In this document: piece after piece, positions 12,465-22,382 of the stretch | Numbering within the stretch: position 1 is the stretch's first letter | Layout of the letters: the number at the start of each line of letters is the position of its first letter | The notes under the pieces: generated by a model | What the model was told of the DNA's origin: nothing | What the model saw: the letters and a program-made list of their open reading frames with translations, nothing else | The model's database searches: none | From: Chaetoceros tenuissimus | Lineage: Eukaryota; Bacillariophyta; Thalassiosirophyceae; Chaetocerotales; Chaetocerotaceae | Reading direction: 5' to 3' | DNA length: 64,000 nucleotides | Assembly: GCA_021927905.1 (NCBI GenBank) | Contig: BLLK01000022.1 | Coordinates: 2,046,001 to 2,110,000 of the forward strand | Position numbers and translations under genes: made by a program

Positions 12465-12795
12465 ATTTGCTTTGTGAGTACTTGAATTCTAGTTTCCTTG
12501 GTTGGACTTTCAAGATGTATTAGAGAACAAAAGAAATGTTTTCGAAAGAAAAAAATCACAAAGAGAAAAAATGAAGGGCTGAGAACGCATCGTCACTAAG
12601 TAACCTAGCCTACCTCTTTGAATATTAGTGACGTCATATTGACACTTGAACTTGCACCAAAAGATCGACGTCATTGATAATGATATTTCGACACACACTC
12701 ATCACTCATAGTACGAGTTTCAGTTATGAGTACACTATTTCAATTACATCCCCCTCAAAGATTCATATATCATTCCTTCAATTCTTCACTTCATA
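12465..12795. promoter_or_regulatory. Bidirectional promoter region of TTC27-like and MsrB genes
   Basis: The two genes diverge from this 331-bp gap. It contains the full palindrome TGACGTCA at 12629-12636 and a second GACGTCA at 12667-12673, 31 bases apart. These match CRE-type sites bound by bZIP factors, and TGACGT is the reported binding core of stramenopile aureochromes and of the CO2/cAMP-responsive elements of a diatom carbonic anhydrase promoter. A role here is inferred. Confidence 0.5.
12629..12636. promoter_or_regulatory. Palindromic TGACGTCA (CRE / aureochrome-box-like)
   Basis: A perfect 8-base palindrome, 165 bp from each of the two divergent start codons, with a second GACGTCA at 12667-12673. 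Confidence 0.45.
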
Positions 12796-13599
12796 ATGGT
12801 CAACATCAAATCCCTATCCCTACTCTTCATTTCATCATCAACACTTCATTCAAGTCTGGCCTTTCATGCTAGCTTTCAATCGTCACAGCAAGTTGGCACT
12901 TCATTGTCCACTACTCTACTCTACGCTACGAACTCAGACAAAGATCAAAGCAAGAATAATGATAGACTCGCATCTCGAAAATCAAAAATGGGTAGACGAT
13001 CAATCTTATCCATTGCCTCTTCATCTGCAATCACATTGTCTTCTCCAAACCCTTCCCTAGCAATGAATAATAAATCACGTACAGAAGGATATGCGGTACA
13101 ACACACAGAGCGTGAATGGGCTTACATTCTCAGTGGGAAACAGTACAATATTTTGAGAGAAGGAGGGACTGAACGACCAAATAGTAGTATTTTAGAAAGT
13201 GAAGAAAGAGATGGTGAGTATCGATGTGCAGGTTGTAACACACCGCTTTTTGCCAGTTCGCAAAAGTTTCATTCGGGTACTGGATGGCCAAGTTTTGCAA
13301 CTGGTTTGGCTGGAGTTGAAGTGGAGAATGTCAATCCTGTTCAGGCCAATTTATTAGGTGCTGAAATAAGATGTGCAACTTGTGGCGGGCATCTTGGAGA
13401 CGTTTTTAATGACGGGTATTTGTTTGTCAATACTCCTGCGTTTTCATCTGGAAAACGTTTTTGTGTAGATGGTTCTGCTCTCATTTTCAAACCGAGTGAT
13501 GGAAGTGAAGAAGTTTTTGGTGATACAGCACCTCCTGCGAAGAAGCAAGAAATGCCTGACTTTTTAGCACCTCCAAAGATTAATGCGAGGGATAGATAG
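12796..13599 (+). CDS. msrB: Peptide methionine-R-sulfoxide reductase MsrB with plastid presequence
   Basis: The protein has 267 residues. The SelR/MsrB domain spans about residues 100-250. Two Cys pairs (RCAGC and RCATCGGH) bind the structural zinc, FHSGTGWPSF is the family signature, and RFCVDGSALIF holds the catalytic Cys. The enzyme reduces methionine-R-sulfoxide in oxidised proteins using a thioredoxin-type donor. The N-terminus is a signal peptide ending SLAF-HAS, the Ala-Phe junction used for complex plastids. It is followed by a second segment at about residues 70-95 with a twin Arg (GRRSILSIASSS) and a small-residue end (PSLA), which resembles a Tat signal for the thylakoid lumen. 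The lumen location is inference. There are no introns. Confidence 0.9.
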   Translation: MVNIKSLSLLFISSSTLHSSLAFHASFQSSQQVGTSLSTTLLYATNSDKDQSKNNDRLASRKSKMGRRSILSIASSSAITLSSPNPSLAMNNKSRTEGYAVQHTEREWAYILSGKQYNILREGGTERPNSSILESEERDGEYRCAGCNTPLFASSQKFHSGTGWPSFATGLAGVEVENVNPVQANLLGAEIRCATCGGHLGDVFNDGYLFVNTPAFSSGKRFCVDGSALIFKPSDGSEEVFGDTAPPAKKQEMPDFLAPPKINARDR

Positions 13600-13763
13600 A
13601 TAAATTGAAATTGTGTCTAACTTTCTGATAATAGAGTAGCGACAAAAATATTTCGTCATGCCTTTCCTATTGATTAATTTCTTTAGCTTATATTGATATA
13701 TTCATCGTAGCGTATTCCTATTACTGAGCTTACGCTCAACCTAAATTCTATTCTCCCAGCAAC

Positions 13764-14414
13764 TTACGCCTTTGCTGGTTTGTATTTGTATTCACCCAAC
13801 TTTTTACCATTGGAATCTTTCAAAACTCCTAATCCGCCATTATTACTCCAAATAGCTTTTCCACTTCCAAAACTATACCCACCAGTCTCTTTGTGAATTT
13901 CATTTGTGTAAATACGGACACTTGCTCCAGCCTTCAACACAGATCCTTTGGGAAATGTAAAGGTTGGTCCTTGAGTGCCTGTTGTAGCTACATAAATATA
14001 GTATCCTGAGATATCTACTGCTTCTTTTGATCCATTGGTAATTACTACATATTCATCTGATTCTGTCTTTGGAACAACTCCATCATAATGAATATCGCTG
14101 ATTGAAATTCCACTTCCAGTTGCTACATTTGTAGACTTGCTAGGAGCTGTGTTGGACGAAGCTTTCTCAGCCAATTCTTTTTGAGAAGGGAGATTTGAAG
14201 TTGCACTTGCTTGCGATGTAGCGGATACTGTTGATGGTGCCTTTTTTACTTGTTCTACAGCTGCAGGAGGACTAGGAGGTGGAGTAGATGCTGCATTTAA
14301 TTGAATGAGGGACGTTTTCGAAGATGGCCCCGATGGGAGAATGAATCCATTACTAAATTGACATAAATTGGATACAAGAAACAATTGCAGGATGATCGAC
14401 TTTAAGCGAAGCAT
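13764..14414 (-). CDS. Lamin-tail-domain protein with signal/plastid-like N-terminus
   Basis: The chosen start is the second in-frame Met (14414), which opens directly on a signal peptide (MLRLKSIILQLFLVSNLCQF) and SNGFILPSG, a Gly-Phe junction like that of plastid-targeted diatom proteins. An upstream Met at 14477 would add 21 basic residues ahead of it. After a Ser/Ala/Pro-rich spacer, about the last 110 residues form a lamin-tail (LTD) Ig-like domain: ISDIHYDGVVP, DEYVVITNGS, VDISGYYIY, GASVRIYT and a final W-SNNGG strand. LTDs occur in lamins but also in many secreted bacterial and algal proteins, so this does not mean a nuclear lamin. The precise role is unknown. Confidence 0.75.
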   Translation of the reverse strand: MLRLKSIILQLFLVSNLCQFSNGFILPSGPSSKTSLIQLNAASTPPPSPPAAVEQVKKAPSTVSATSQASATSNLPSQKELAEKASSNTAPSKSTNVATGSGISISDIHYDGVVPKTESDEYVVITNGSKEAVDISGYYIYVATTGTQGPTFTFPKGSVLKAGASVRIYTNEIHKETGGYSFGSGKAIWSNNGGLGVLKDSNGKKLGEYKYKPAKA

Positions 14415-14963
14415 TTTTGCGTTAAGTTTACTTTTCGGATGTATATGTACTAAAGGTCTACGAGTGATAATCAACAAACATTCAAGAAAAACTTCTTCGT
14501 GGTAATTGGAAATGTGGAAAGATGAGAAAGCTTGAGAAAGATACGTGTTTTCGAAAGAAGGAAAAAGAAGAGAAGGAAAGTGAATTTTAATTCAAATTAT
14601 GACAGACTTACTACGACAAATTTATCAATGCAAAGATTGCTTTTGTTTTAAATATGTAAAAAATGTTGGAGAAAAGGTACATCAGTAGACATCAGTAATC
14701 CCTAACAATAGAAATGACTATTTGATGTTCATGGCATCTACATAGCATTGTTTGATTGTAGTTAAAATTCGAAAGAATTCATTATATCTCCTTCTTTGCT
14801 TCCCTTTTTTTTCGTCTTGAACATGGAAGATAAAGATTTCACCTTTGACGTCATCTTCACTTTTAGCAGATGTTAAAAAAGTTGACATCATCAAAGCGAA
14901 AAAATGAATAGAACAAAAATCATAAATCAAAGGGTGCCCACATTCTACTTCCTCCATAACAAT
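14415..14963. promoter_or_regulatory. Divergent promoter region with TGACGTCA
   Basis: This gap lies between the lamin-tail gene (minus) and the small secreted protein at 14964 (plus). It holds a palindromic TGACGTCA at 14846-14853, about 110 bp upstream of the plus-strand start. No gene is seen in the gap. Confidence 0.4.
14846..14853. promoter_or_regulatory. Palindromic TGACGTCA
   Basis: A perfect 8-base palindrome 110 bp upstream of the small secreted protein start at 14964. Confidence 0.4.
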
Positions 14964-15530
14964 ATGTTCAAGTTCTCTTTCCTTCTCTTGATAGTAGTGC
15001 TCTCGTTGCAGAGACAAACTGCGTCTGCATTGCTGGCTCCATCGATGAGAGCAAAAGTCGATGCACGCGACCTTGAACTCACTAGACAGGCAATTATGGC
15101 TCATTTCGATAGACTGGATACAACCACAAGTTCAAGGTCCATGGAAGTTGAATCAAACATTGAAACTTCGGTAGAGATGAAACTCAATACTGTCAAGGAG
15201 GTGACCAAAGCAGCGATGAAAGAAAGTATGAGAAAACAACTATCGAAGAAGTCATTTGTACCGAAGGAGATCCTTTCCAAATACACATTCAATCCATTGA
15301 AAAATGTTATTGTTCAAAAAGGATCGTCCATCAAAAAAGCTTTGAAAAATAGAAGAAGCTCACAGACAGTACCATCCGTATCCGTATACAAACCTAGCTT
15401 CGCAGAAATAGACGTAAAGAATGTATTCAAGTGTGTTTCAGTTCAGTCACTTGAGGAGAAGAGCTTGAAAGTAGTATCATTGTTATCAAGAATTATTAGC
15501 CTGGGTCAACTAGAAATCTGCTTTGACTGA
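14964..15530 (+). CDS. Small secreted protein of unknown function
   Basis: The Met at 14964 is chosen because it opens a clean signal peptide (MFKFSFLLLIVVLSLQR ending TASALLAPS); the in-frame Met at 14904 would put 20 polar residues first. The mature part, about 160 residues, is basic and Ser/Lys-rich without Cys, and looks helical in its first half. I recognise no domain. The ALLAPS junction lacks the Phe typical of plastid import, so secretion is more likely than plastid targeting. Confidence that this is a gene rests on length and the signal peptide only. Confidence 0.55.
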   Translation: MFKFSFLLLIVVLSLQRQTASALLAPSMRAKVDARDLELTRQAIMAHFDRLDTTTSSRSMEVESNIETSVEMKLNTVKEVTKAAMKESMRKQLSKKSFVPKEILSKYTFNPLKNVIVQKGSSIKKALKNRRSSQTVPSVSVYKPSFAEIDVKNVFKCVSVQSLEEKSLKVVSLLSRIISLGQLEICFD

Positions 15531-15914
15531 ACAAAGCTTTTATTTTAAATGATGTAATCAATAAGAACAGATTTGTACATACATTTGCATACAATATGCT
15601 TGTACTTACAAACATTTTTGGTGTCAGTTTTGTTGAATATTGGCGATCAGTCATTGCATCTTAATCATGACGTTGCCAGAACTGATTAGATAGATCAGAT
15701 TGTGGACAGAGAAACACTTCTCCCGTCCTTAGTATGTCGCTAAGATTGAATGACATCTCGAGCTTGTCCTATGTTTATTATGATAAATCAAGAAATAGCT
15801 TTTTCCCCCTGAGCCTAAGTGGCACAGTGAAGCTGGGAGTAGGAGTTGAAATTGCCATTATAGAAGATAGTGTGCACATGCAGATTTTTTAAGAGATAAC
15901 ATTATTTTACTATC
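15531..15914. other. Intergenic spacer
   Basis: This is the convergent 3' region between the small secreted protein and the serine protease. No feature is seen. Confidence 0.5.
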
Positions 15915-18087
15915 TTAAAGGCAAACACGATTGGCTGGTTTGCCTCCACTGCATCCCTGGCAGCAGTTCACAATTGTTCCAGGCGCACAAGAAGTCCCAG
16001 CAACATCACAGCTTCCCGGACTGGGACTATCAACTGGTGGTTGAGTAGTAGGAGGCTCTGGAGTTGGCCCAGGAGCAGGTCCACTACCTCCATCAGAAAC
16101 ACATCTCACTCCATTCCAACTGCACCCAGATTCCTTTTTACATTTGCCTCCATTAGAAATCAATGAGCATTGGTCGAATGCTGTTGGACTGGAAGTTGGC
16201 GCTGAAGTTGGTGTTGCTGTCGGCTCAGTTGGTGCTGGAGTTGGTGACTTTGTAGGCTAAAAGAGAATTGAAAAGTTAGAAACTTAATGATTTTCATATT
16301 CAAAATTGCTTCTCGAAAAAATGTTATACTGTAGCAGTTGGCGCACTAGTAGGCTGCTTGGTTGGACTTTGGGTAGGTGATGATTGACCAGTGCATGATC
16401 CAAATGTTTTTGTTTCACTGGAAGCAAATGATCCTCCAGTTGCTACAGCGGTGTTATCATACTTCACCGTATACGATCCAGAACCATATATAACTACAAC
16501 AAATGCCTACAAAAGGGTGGAACAAGGAGTTAGCGAAACCGAAACCAACGAATACATCCACGTCTTGAACACTTACCATCTCCATAAGTATCATTGATGA
16601 CAAAGTCATAGTCTGCTTGTGGTACACAGTAGGAATTTGAATATTGCGTATTTGAATTTTGGTAGAATCCACTAGAAACGCTCTGCTCCACTAAGCCGGT
16701 ACATTTGTTTCGAAGTGACCAGTATGTTTCTGAGGGATAGTTATCTGTGGTGAGAATAACCTCCAATTGCACTCCGTCACACTGTGAAATCTCACATTGA
16801 TCAGTAACCTCGTTACATGTGTCAATGGTTGTCCAATCTCCATCGTTACATGGTTCAGATGTGACAGGTGGAGTGCACTTTCCACCGATGCATCTTTCGG
16901 CACCTATTTCAAAATGATGAATTGTTGTGCTCATTCACTACAATCAGCATCAGTTTCACAGTCACTCAAGAGATAGTCAATATGTGCTCTAAAATCAGCT
17001 TTGTCAATTCTAGTTCCTTGGTTTCCTCCGCTTTCACACCCTGCATGGGTGTGGACTCCAATTGCATGACCAGTCTCTTCATGGATTACAGGAGAACCAG
17101 AATTGCCTCCCTATAAATAAGGTAAATGAGTGGATTAGACAAAGATTTGAAAATTGGAACAATACTGAAAATATGAGAAGACATTCTTACAGTTGTATCA
17201 GGAATGTAACGAAGATAGTTACTGGCAATGAGTGTTAACGCATCGACGTGTGTCTTTTGCGATTGTGATGCGACATCAGCAGTACCATAACCCGTAATTC
17301 TGATATTGTTACCGCTTGTTTGCTGAGGAACGTTTCCAAGAGTAAACCATCCACATCCTGGACTTCCACATTTCTCACTTTGTCTCACCCCTGCCAACTT
17401 TCCTGTACTTGAGTTTAGAAGCAAGCGACCTACTCCCCAGTCATTACCTACACCACCATTAACTCCTAGATAGGAATTAATATCAATTGCATATTGATCC
17501 TCAACTGGAGCACTTGCTGTACCATATGTGAAATGAATACGTGTGCTTGAGGTTGGTGTTCCACAATGACCTGCTGTCACGTATACATCTTCGCTAATCA
17601 GCCAACCAGTACATCCCATACTTAAACGACCGGCACGCACATCAGTTGACGGAATGCGGTCATCAACTCCACATAGAGAGTCCGAGATGAGGGGCTTCTT
17701 GCATATTCCAACCTTTATTGCTGATACAATTATTCTCGAGGTAGGACCGTGACGAAGACCTCCAGGTGAAGAGAGTTCAACAGATACAGAGCTACCGTCA
17801 AACACGGCAGAAAAGCTATTCATAGCCAGAGCCCTTGCGTCAAGTTCCTGGGAACTATTCACACCATGAATAATGAGTGATGCTCCCTGAGCAAGCTGAG
17901 TACTGGATAGATCAAGTTGGACCCATGATGGTGCTCCATCATGTGACACAACAAAACTAGCTGTATTCGTCTCGCCTGAATCATAGTTGTAAGGCTCAAC
18001 AGTTTCGCACACAGAAACAGTTTGAGCAGTAGCAAAGATAGAAGACTTGGAGAGAAGAAGGAGAAGGCTTGCTACACGGAAATTCAT
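15915..18087 (-). CDS. Trypsin-like secreted serine protease, five exons, one frameshift
   Basis: Exons are 17191-18087, 16939-17110, 16577-16903, 16330-16506 and 15915-16256. The start at 18087 opens on a signal peptide (MNFRVASLLLLLSKSSIFATA). An S1 protease domain follows an N-terminal beta-rich domain of about 130 residues: GWLISEDVYVTAGHCG (His), GNDWGVGRL (Asp) and, across the first intron, GGNSGSPV (Ser), then HTHAGC. Downstream are a disintegrin-like Cys stretch (GAERCIGGKC), a beta domain with YGDG and YGSGSYTVKYD, a Thr/Pro linker and a Cys-rich end. Exon 4 changes frame inside a TATATA run near 16485-16492; removing four bases restores both the motif and the phase of the last exon. 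The gap between exons 2 and 3 is only 35 bases but has GT...AG ends and keeps frame. The gene is either nearly intact with an error or a young pseudogene. Confidence 0.75.
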
Positions 18088-18870
18088 TGTGAAGTTCAAT
18101 TGTTGGGAATTAACTTTTTGTGTCATGTTTATTCTTTGGGTTGCACTGTGTCACATACAATAGCAAAAGCTTTGAAACGAGGGGTCATTTCTTCAGTCAT
18201 TGTTGAGCTTCCTCACTTGACACCTTCAAGCAATCATACGTCAGCAGGACGTCAGTATGTCACGGGAGAAGAAAGATACCTACAATCTATTCAATAAACC
18301 ATAACGTTGCTGCATAGATCAATGTTCTGTCTGATTCTATGCGGAGATAAAGTTTGGAAGGAAAAGTGTTGTGGAAATTTACCGACGGGCTAAAAGAGTG
18401 AAGATATTTGATAAGAGTTCATATCCCGAAAACTTGATAGTCCTCCTAACGATATCAAGGAATGAATGTCTCCAAGCGCTTCAGAGAAACTAAGAAAAGG
18501 AGAATCTACATAGCAACATTCTGCAAAGTTCAGATTAATTTTAAAAAGTTACTATGAATTGTCACCGGATGTGATTGTTAGTGTTTGATGCCAACTAACT
18601 TTCTTATATTCCTCTCCCATACATGTGATGTTTGTATTTCTGGAATAGAGATTTTAAAACACTAATTGAATCTGAGCTATTACAAGATCGATAGCATTCG
18701 CATGAAATGTATGAAGATGAAGAATATCAAATATTGTATCTTGTGCCTACTTCCGAGATAGATTTTGTGCTCTCATATCTCCGTCATTTGATAAATGTTT
18801 CTTTTCATTTTTTATACACAAAGACTTGTCGCACTTTTTCTTTTCATCTTGATACTACAATTTTGCCCTA
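18088..18870. promoter_or_regulatory. Intergenic region with paired ACGTCA sites
   Basis: This is the upstream region of the serine protease. ACGTCA at 18238-18243 and GACGTCA at 18248-18254 sit about 150-165 bp above the start codon, spaced ten bases (one helical turn) apart. The rest is AT-rich without a gene. Confidence 0.45.
18238..18254. promoter_or_regulatory. Paired ACGTCA / GACGTCA sites
   Basis: Two half-palindromes in the same orientation, ten bases apart, about 150-165 bp above the serine protease start. Confidence 0.4.
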
Positions 18871-19635
18871 CTATTGCTTCACTTTTTGTATCAAGAATAA
18901 ACCAAAAGTTGTTCCTCTGAATTCAGGCGCCATTTGCCAATCTGGTATTCTAAGATATGTATATCCATTCTCCTTCAAGCTTTGAAAGAATTTGGGCTTT
19001 GTATCGTGCATGGTTACGCCTTCAAATGTTATGTAAGTATCTATGCGCAACCTACTACCATATTCTATAAGACCAAGTCATCATCGTCACTTACCAATCA
19101 ATATGACGCTTTCTTCATGAGAATAGAAATTCAATGATTCAATCAGAGGTGCATGAAGCCAGTCTCTATATGCTACATCAGATCCAAAAATGAAATCAAA
19201 CTTTTCTCGCTTTTCATTGCCAAATTCACCCCATCGATGCTCTCTTACTATTGAAAAAGGTTTATTTCCATCGTGACTCTTGTCTACTCGTATTATATGT
19301 CTGTTTGCATTCAGAGTTTTATTCATAAGTTCCAAATGATCATCTAAATCAGTTACAACCAATTCGGTAATTGCATCTTCGACTGCAGCAGCAAGGCATA
19401 CTGAAAGTAACCCATTTCCACTACCCAACTCTAAAGCCTTGATCCCTTGATGGCTATTCTCATGTTTAATCTGTTTGATACAGTGTCGCACAAGATTTGC
19501 ATGTTCGATAAAGTATTTGGCCATTGCCGACCCTGTAGACCATAGTCCTCCTCCAATACCTGTCGACCAGTCCTCCGCAAAGTATACTGGTGTATCTTCT
19601 ATCGTTAAGAATGGCTCTGTCTGTTCATCAGTCAT
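18871..19635 (-). CDS. METTL21-type lysine methyltransferase (methyltransferase family 16)
   Basis: Exons are 19095-19635 and 18871-19019 (intron 19020-19094, 75 bp), giving 229 residues. The S-adenosylmethionine site is seen as ALELGSGNGLLSV (motif I) and VVTDLDDH (acidic motif). FDFIFGSDVAYR is the post-motif strand with an SD where this family often has a D-x-x-Y type loop. The spliced end reads IGVTMHDTKPKFFQSL, typical of the eukaryotic protein-lysine methyltransferases related to METTL21. The WSTGSAMAKYF segment near residue 32 matches the family's N-terminal W-x-x-A motif. The substrate cannot be inferred. A cytosolic or nuclear location is likely, as there is no signal peptide. Confidence 0.85.
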
Positions 19636-20160
19636 TGTTTTAAAGTGTAGTGTTGTTGATAGTAAATGTATGATAAGCGAGTGTATGGTAGTGAAGGTTG
19701 CAACATCGAAAAAGATGAAGATGAAGCAACACCATTAAAATTGAAATTGTTTGGAAACATACTGGTGGCAAGTACCATACAAATTTTCTCTTTTCTCTCC
19801 TTCCTTTCTTCTTTCGTTTTCAAATTGAAATGAAAGAACGCAATTTTTCCATCATGCTTTCAACTCAATTCTTTTAAAAATCATTTAAAGATTATTATAG
19901 AGAGGTCAAATCATCATAGTCCTATCTGATACTACAACTGATTGATTGAGATCGTTGACTTTCTTTTTGATTGATTTATGTCGTCAAGGAAATTTGGTTT
20001 GATAGATCATTGTCATTTTCATGCTATACTCTTCTGAGCAATTATTTGAAAAATCGAATTTTCAGTCCCAAGAAGGAAACTCGAATTTTGTTTCTAGGCC
20101 CACAATTTTATTGGATACAACAGAGAAAAGACAACAATTTTGGTCAACATCATCGTCATC
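19636..20160. other. Divergent intergenic region
   Basis: This region lies between the methyltransferase and the voltage-sensor gene. It is AT-rich and presumably holds both promoters; I see no recognisable element. Confidence 0.45.
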
Positions 20161-20913
20161 ATGAAAACAGTGGTAGGCAAAGCTGTTGAATCGAAAGAGG
20201 TTCAAACCTTGATAATCTTTTTGATCTACATTGACATTTTTCTTTTCAATGTCACTCAACTATCTCATTCCAGATTAGAAGAGAAGCATGGAGACGAGCT
20301 GGCTCCCGACGAATCAGAAAGTACTGTTCTAGTTCAAATCATTGAGTTCTTTCAAAACTGCATCCTTTCACTCTTTACGGTTGAACTAGCAGCAACAGTG
20401 TATGCTTTTGGGTCTCGATTCTGTTCTCATTATGGATACATGTTCGACCTTGTTTTGATTTCGATAATGACGTATGAAAATGCCTGTTCTAAAGGATATT
20501 CACTCTACTCAATGACTAGATTGCTTTGCTTCTTGAGATTTTGGAGATGCATACCTCTCCTAGAAATATTGACTAACGAAGTCTGTAACGGACGTGACGC
20601 TGTGCAACAAAAGTTATTTGATAAGGAGAAGGAAATAAAAATGATTGAATTTGAACTCAGTGGCAAAGACAATATTTGCGAAAAGGAACGCAATCTTAGA
20701 GTCAATGTTGAGAAGAAATTGAAAGGCTATGTTCAGGATATCGAAATGTTGAAGGAGGCTCTTCATATTGCCGCTGAAGATGTTGCTCGTTTCGCAGAAC
20801 AGAAGGAAAATGGGGAAGAAGTTTTCTTTGATTCTACTCCGCCAACATTGCAGCCAAAGGAAACTAGAATTGTTGTCAATGAAGATTTGTCTTTTCAAGT
20901 TGTTTCAAACTAA
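20161..20913 (+). CDS. Voltage-sensor domain protein, Hv1 proton channel-like
   Basis: The first true ATG is 20161, giving 250 residues. Four hydrophobic segments fit a lone voltage-sensor domain. S1 is about residues 14-35 with an Asp (FLIYIDIFLFNV), at the position that gives proton selectivity in Hv1. S2 (LSLFTVELAATVYAFG) carries the Phe and Glu of the charge-transfer centre. S3 begins with FDLVLISIM, with its Asp. S4 is TRLLCFLRFWRCI. The C-terminal part, about residues 150-220, is a charged coiled coil, as in Hv1 where it drives dimerisation. No pore domain follows. The S4 arginines are spaced R-x5-R-x2-R with Cys at the middle position. In diatoms such channels regulate cytosolic pH. 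This could instead be a non-conducting voltage-sensor relative. Confidence 0.72.
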   Translation: MKTVVGKAVESKEVQTLIIFLIYIDIFLFNVTQLSHSRLEEKHGDELAPDESESTVLVQIIEFFQNCILSLFTVELAATVYAFGSRFCSHYGYMFDLVLISIMTYENACSKGYSLYSMTRLLCFLRFWRCIPLLEILTNEVCNGRDAVQQKLFDKEKEIKMIEFELSGKDNICEKERNLRVNVEKKLKGYVQDIEMLKEALHIAAEDVARFAEQKENGEEVFFDSTPPTLQPKETRIVVNEDLSFQVVSN

Positions 20914-20999
20914 TGCAATGTTTAGCATTCAAAGAATTCTCTCATCAAATCGCATCACGATAACTAGTTTGTCACGTATACTAAGTATATAACTCTATC

Positions 21000-22045
21000 T
21001 TACTTTCTATTCTTCTTAAGTGCTCTAGCTCCTTTTCTATTTTCCATCTCCTCCACTTGCTTCAAAGTAGGCAACTGCGTTAATTGATCCAATGCAAGTC
21101 CACCTACAGAAAAAGTCTTGACTGCCCAAAGTCCTGCCGATTGACCTCTTTCTGCTGCCTTAAATGTAGCCAATACTGCAAGTCCAGCATTGACTAGATA
21201 AATTGTAAACAATCCTAAAGTAAAACGAAATGAGTATCCACATTCATTCAAGTCCAATATATAAAGTACATCACAATTACAATTACAATATTCATTTACT
21301 CACCACCTTGAAGCGCATCTCTCAATGGAGTTGGCAAATTTGTCAATGGAAAACCAGGATATTCGACAAACGCACAAAGAATAATACCAAGCGCACCAAT
21401 AAAATGCCCAACTTGCAAAGGACCAGGTGGAATCCCTAAAAATGGTTTAGCACCCTCTCCCAATAAAGCCGAAACAGTTCCATATTCCTCTTCTAAAAAG
21501 TATGAATCATCAGCATCCGCATATGGCTGTTCTTCCAATAGTTGCAACATTGCTTTTCGATCCTTTCGATCAATTTTCGGTCTAGCTTTCATTTCTGCTT
21601 CTTGTTCTTCCATCTTTTTCAATTCTTTGGCTTTGAGTGCATCACGAATATCTGGTAATTCGACAAGGGTACTATCTTGATTTTGTTCAAGTAGTCCATC
21701 TCCTACTGGTGATAGGTTTGTAGAAGGTACTGCTGCATTTAAATCTGTTGAACTTGGTTGTGCTTTTTGAGACGGAGTAAAGTTTGCTATTGATTTGAGT
21801 TCATCAATTGATGGTGGGTTATCGGATGATGGTGCATCCATTCCTGGAATGAGATCAGAGGTAGGTGCTGGTGATTTCTTTCTTCTACGACGTTTCTTTT
21901 TTCCTTCTGCCATGTGAAGCGCAGTATTCATATCATTATTGAAGTTAGTGATGGATCTTGTCGATGAGTTGATGGGTGCGAATGCATTCACTGAAGATGT
22001 GAGAGTGGCGAGAAATAATGCCGCCGCTGAGTATTGGAACTTCAT
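21000..22045 (-). CDS. Plastid-targeted membrane protein of unknown function
   Basis: Exons are 21304-22045 and 21000-21214 with an 89-bp intron, giving 318 residues. The presequence is a signal peptide ending VNAFAP, the canonical A-F-A-P plastid import motif. A basic stretch (KKKRRRRKKS) and a long Ser/Pro/Gln-rich acidic region follow. Only the last 110 residues look globular: hydrophobic segments GHFIGALGIILCAFVEYPGF and GLFTIYLVNAGLAVLATFKA, separated by a PTPLRDALQGG loop and followed by a charged tail. This suggests a plastid membrane protein with two or three helices. I do not recognise the family. Its promoter region faces the membrane protein gene at 22383. Confidence 0.75.
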
Positions 22046-22382
22046 TTTCTCTTTGTAAATAGGAAATTTATCTGTCTATGTCAAAGGTGAATAAGGTCTA
22101 TTCAAGTTCAATAGAATAGAATAACAACACAGAAGATGTTTCAACAAGCCAACAAAACGCACTGACTTGATGTTGCACTGTGTATCTTATCTAAACCATA
22201 CCGAGTAGGGAGATGATAGAAGATGTTGTGTCAAACGGTAAAAAACGGCGATGCATGACATTGTCCTTTTTCTCTCCTCTCCTCGTTCTATTGTTCTACA
22301 CGTATTTGAATTTGCAACAATAGGTATCACTGTATTACAATTAGAATAAAGTAAGAACGAACCATTACCAAATCAAGGACGG
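22046..22382. other. Divergent intergenic region
   Basis: This 337-bp gap presumably serves as promoter for both flanking genes. No repeats or RNA genes are seen. Confidence 0.4.

Noticed and set aside
14718-15104. Minus-strand 128-codon frame overlapping the small secreted protein
   Set aside because: It overlaps a plus-strand gene with a clear signal peptide and shows no domain.
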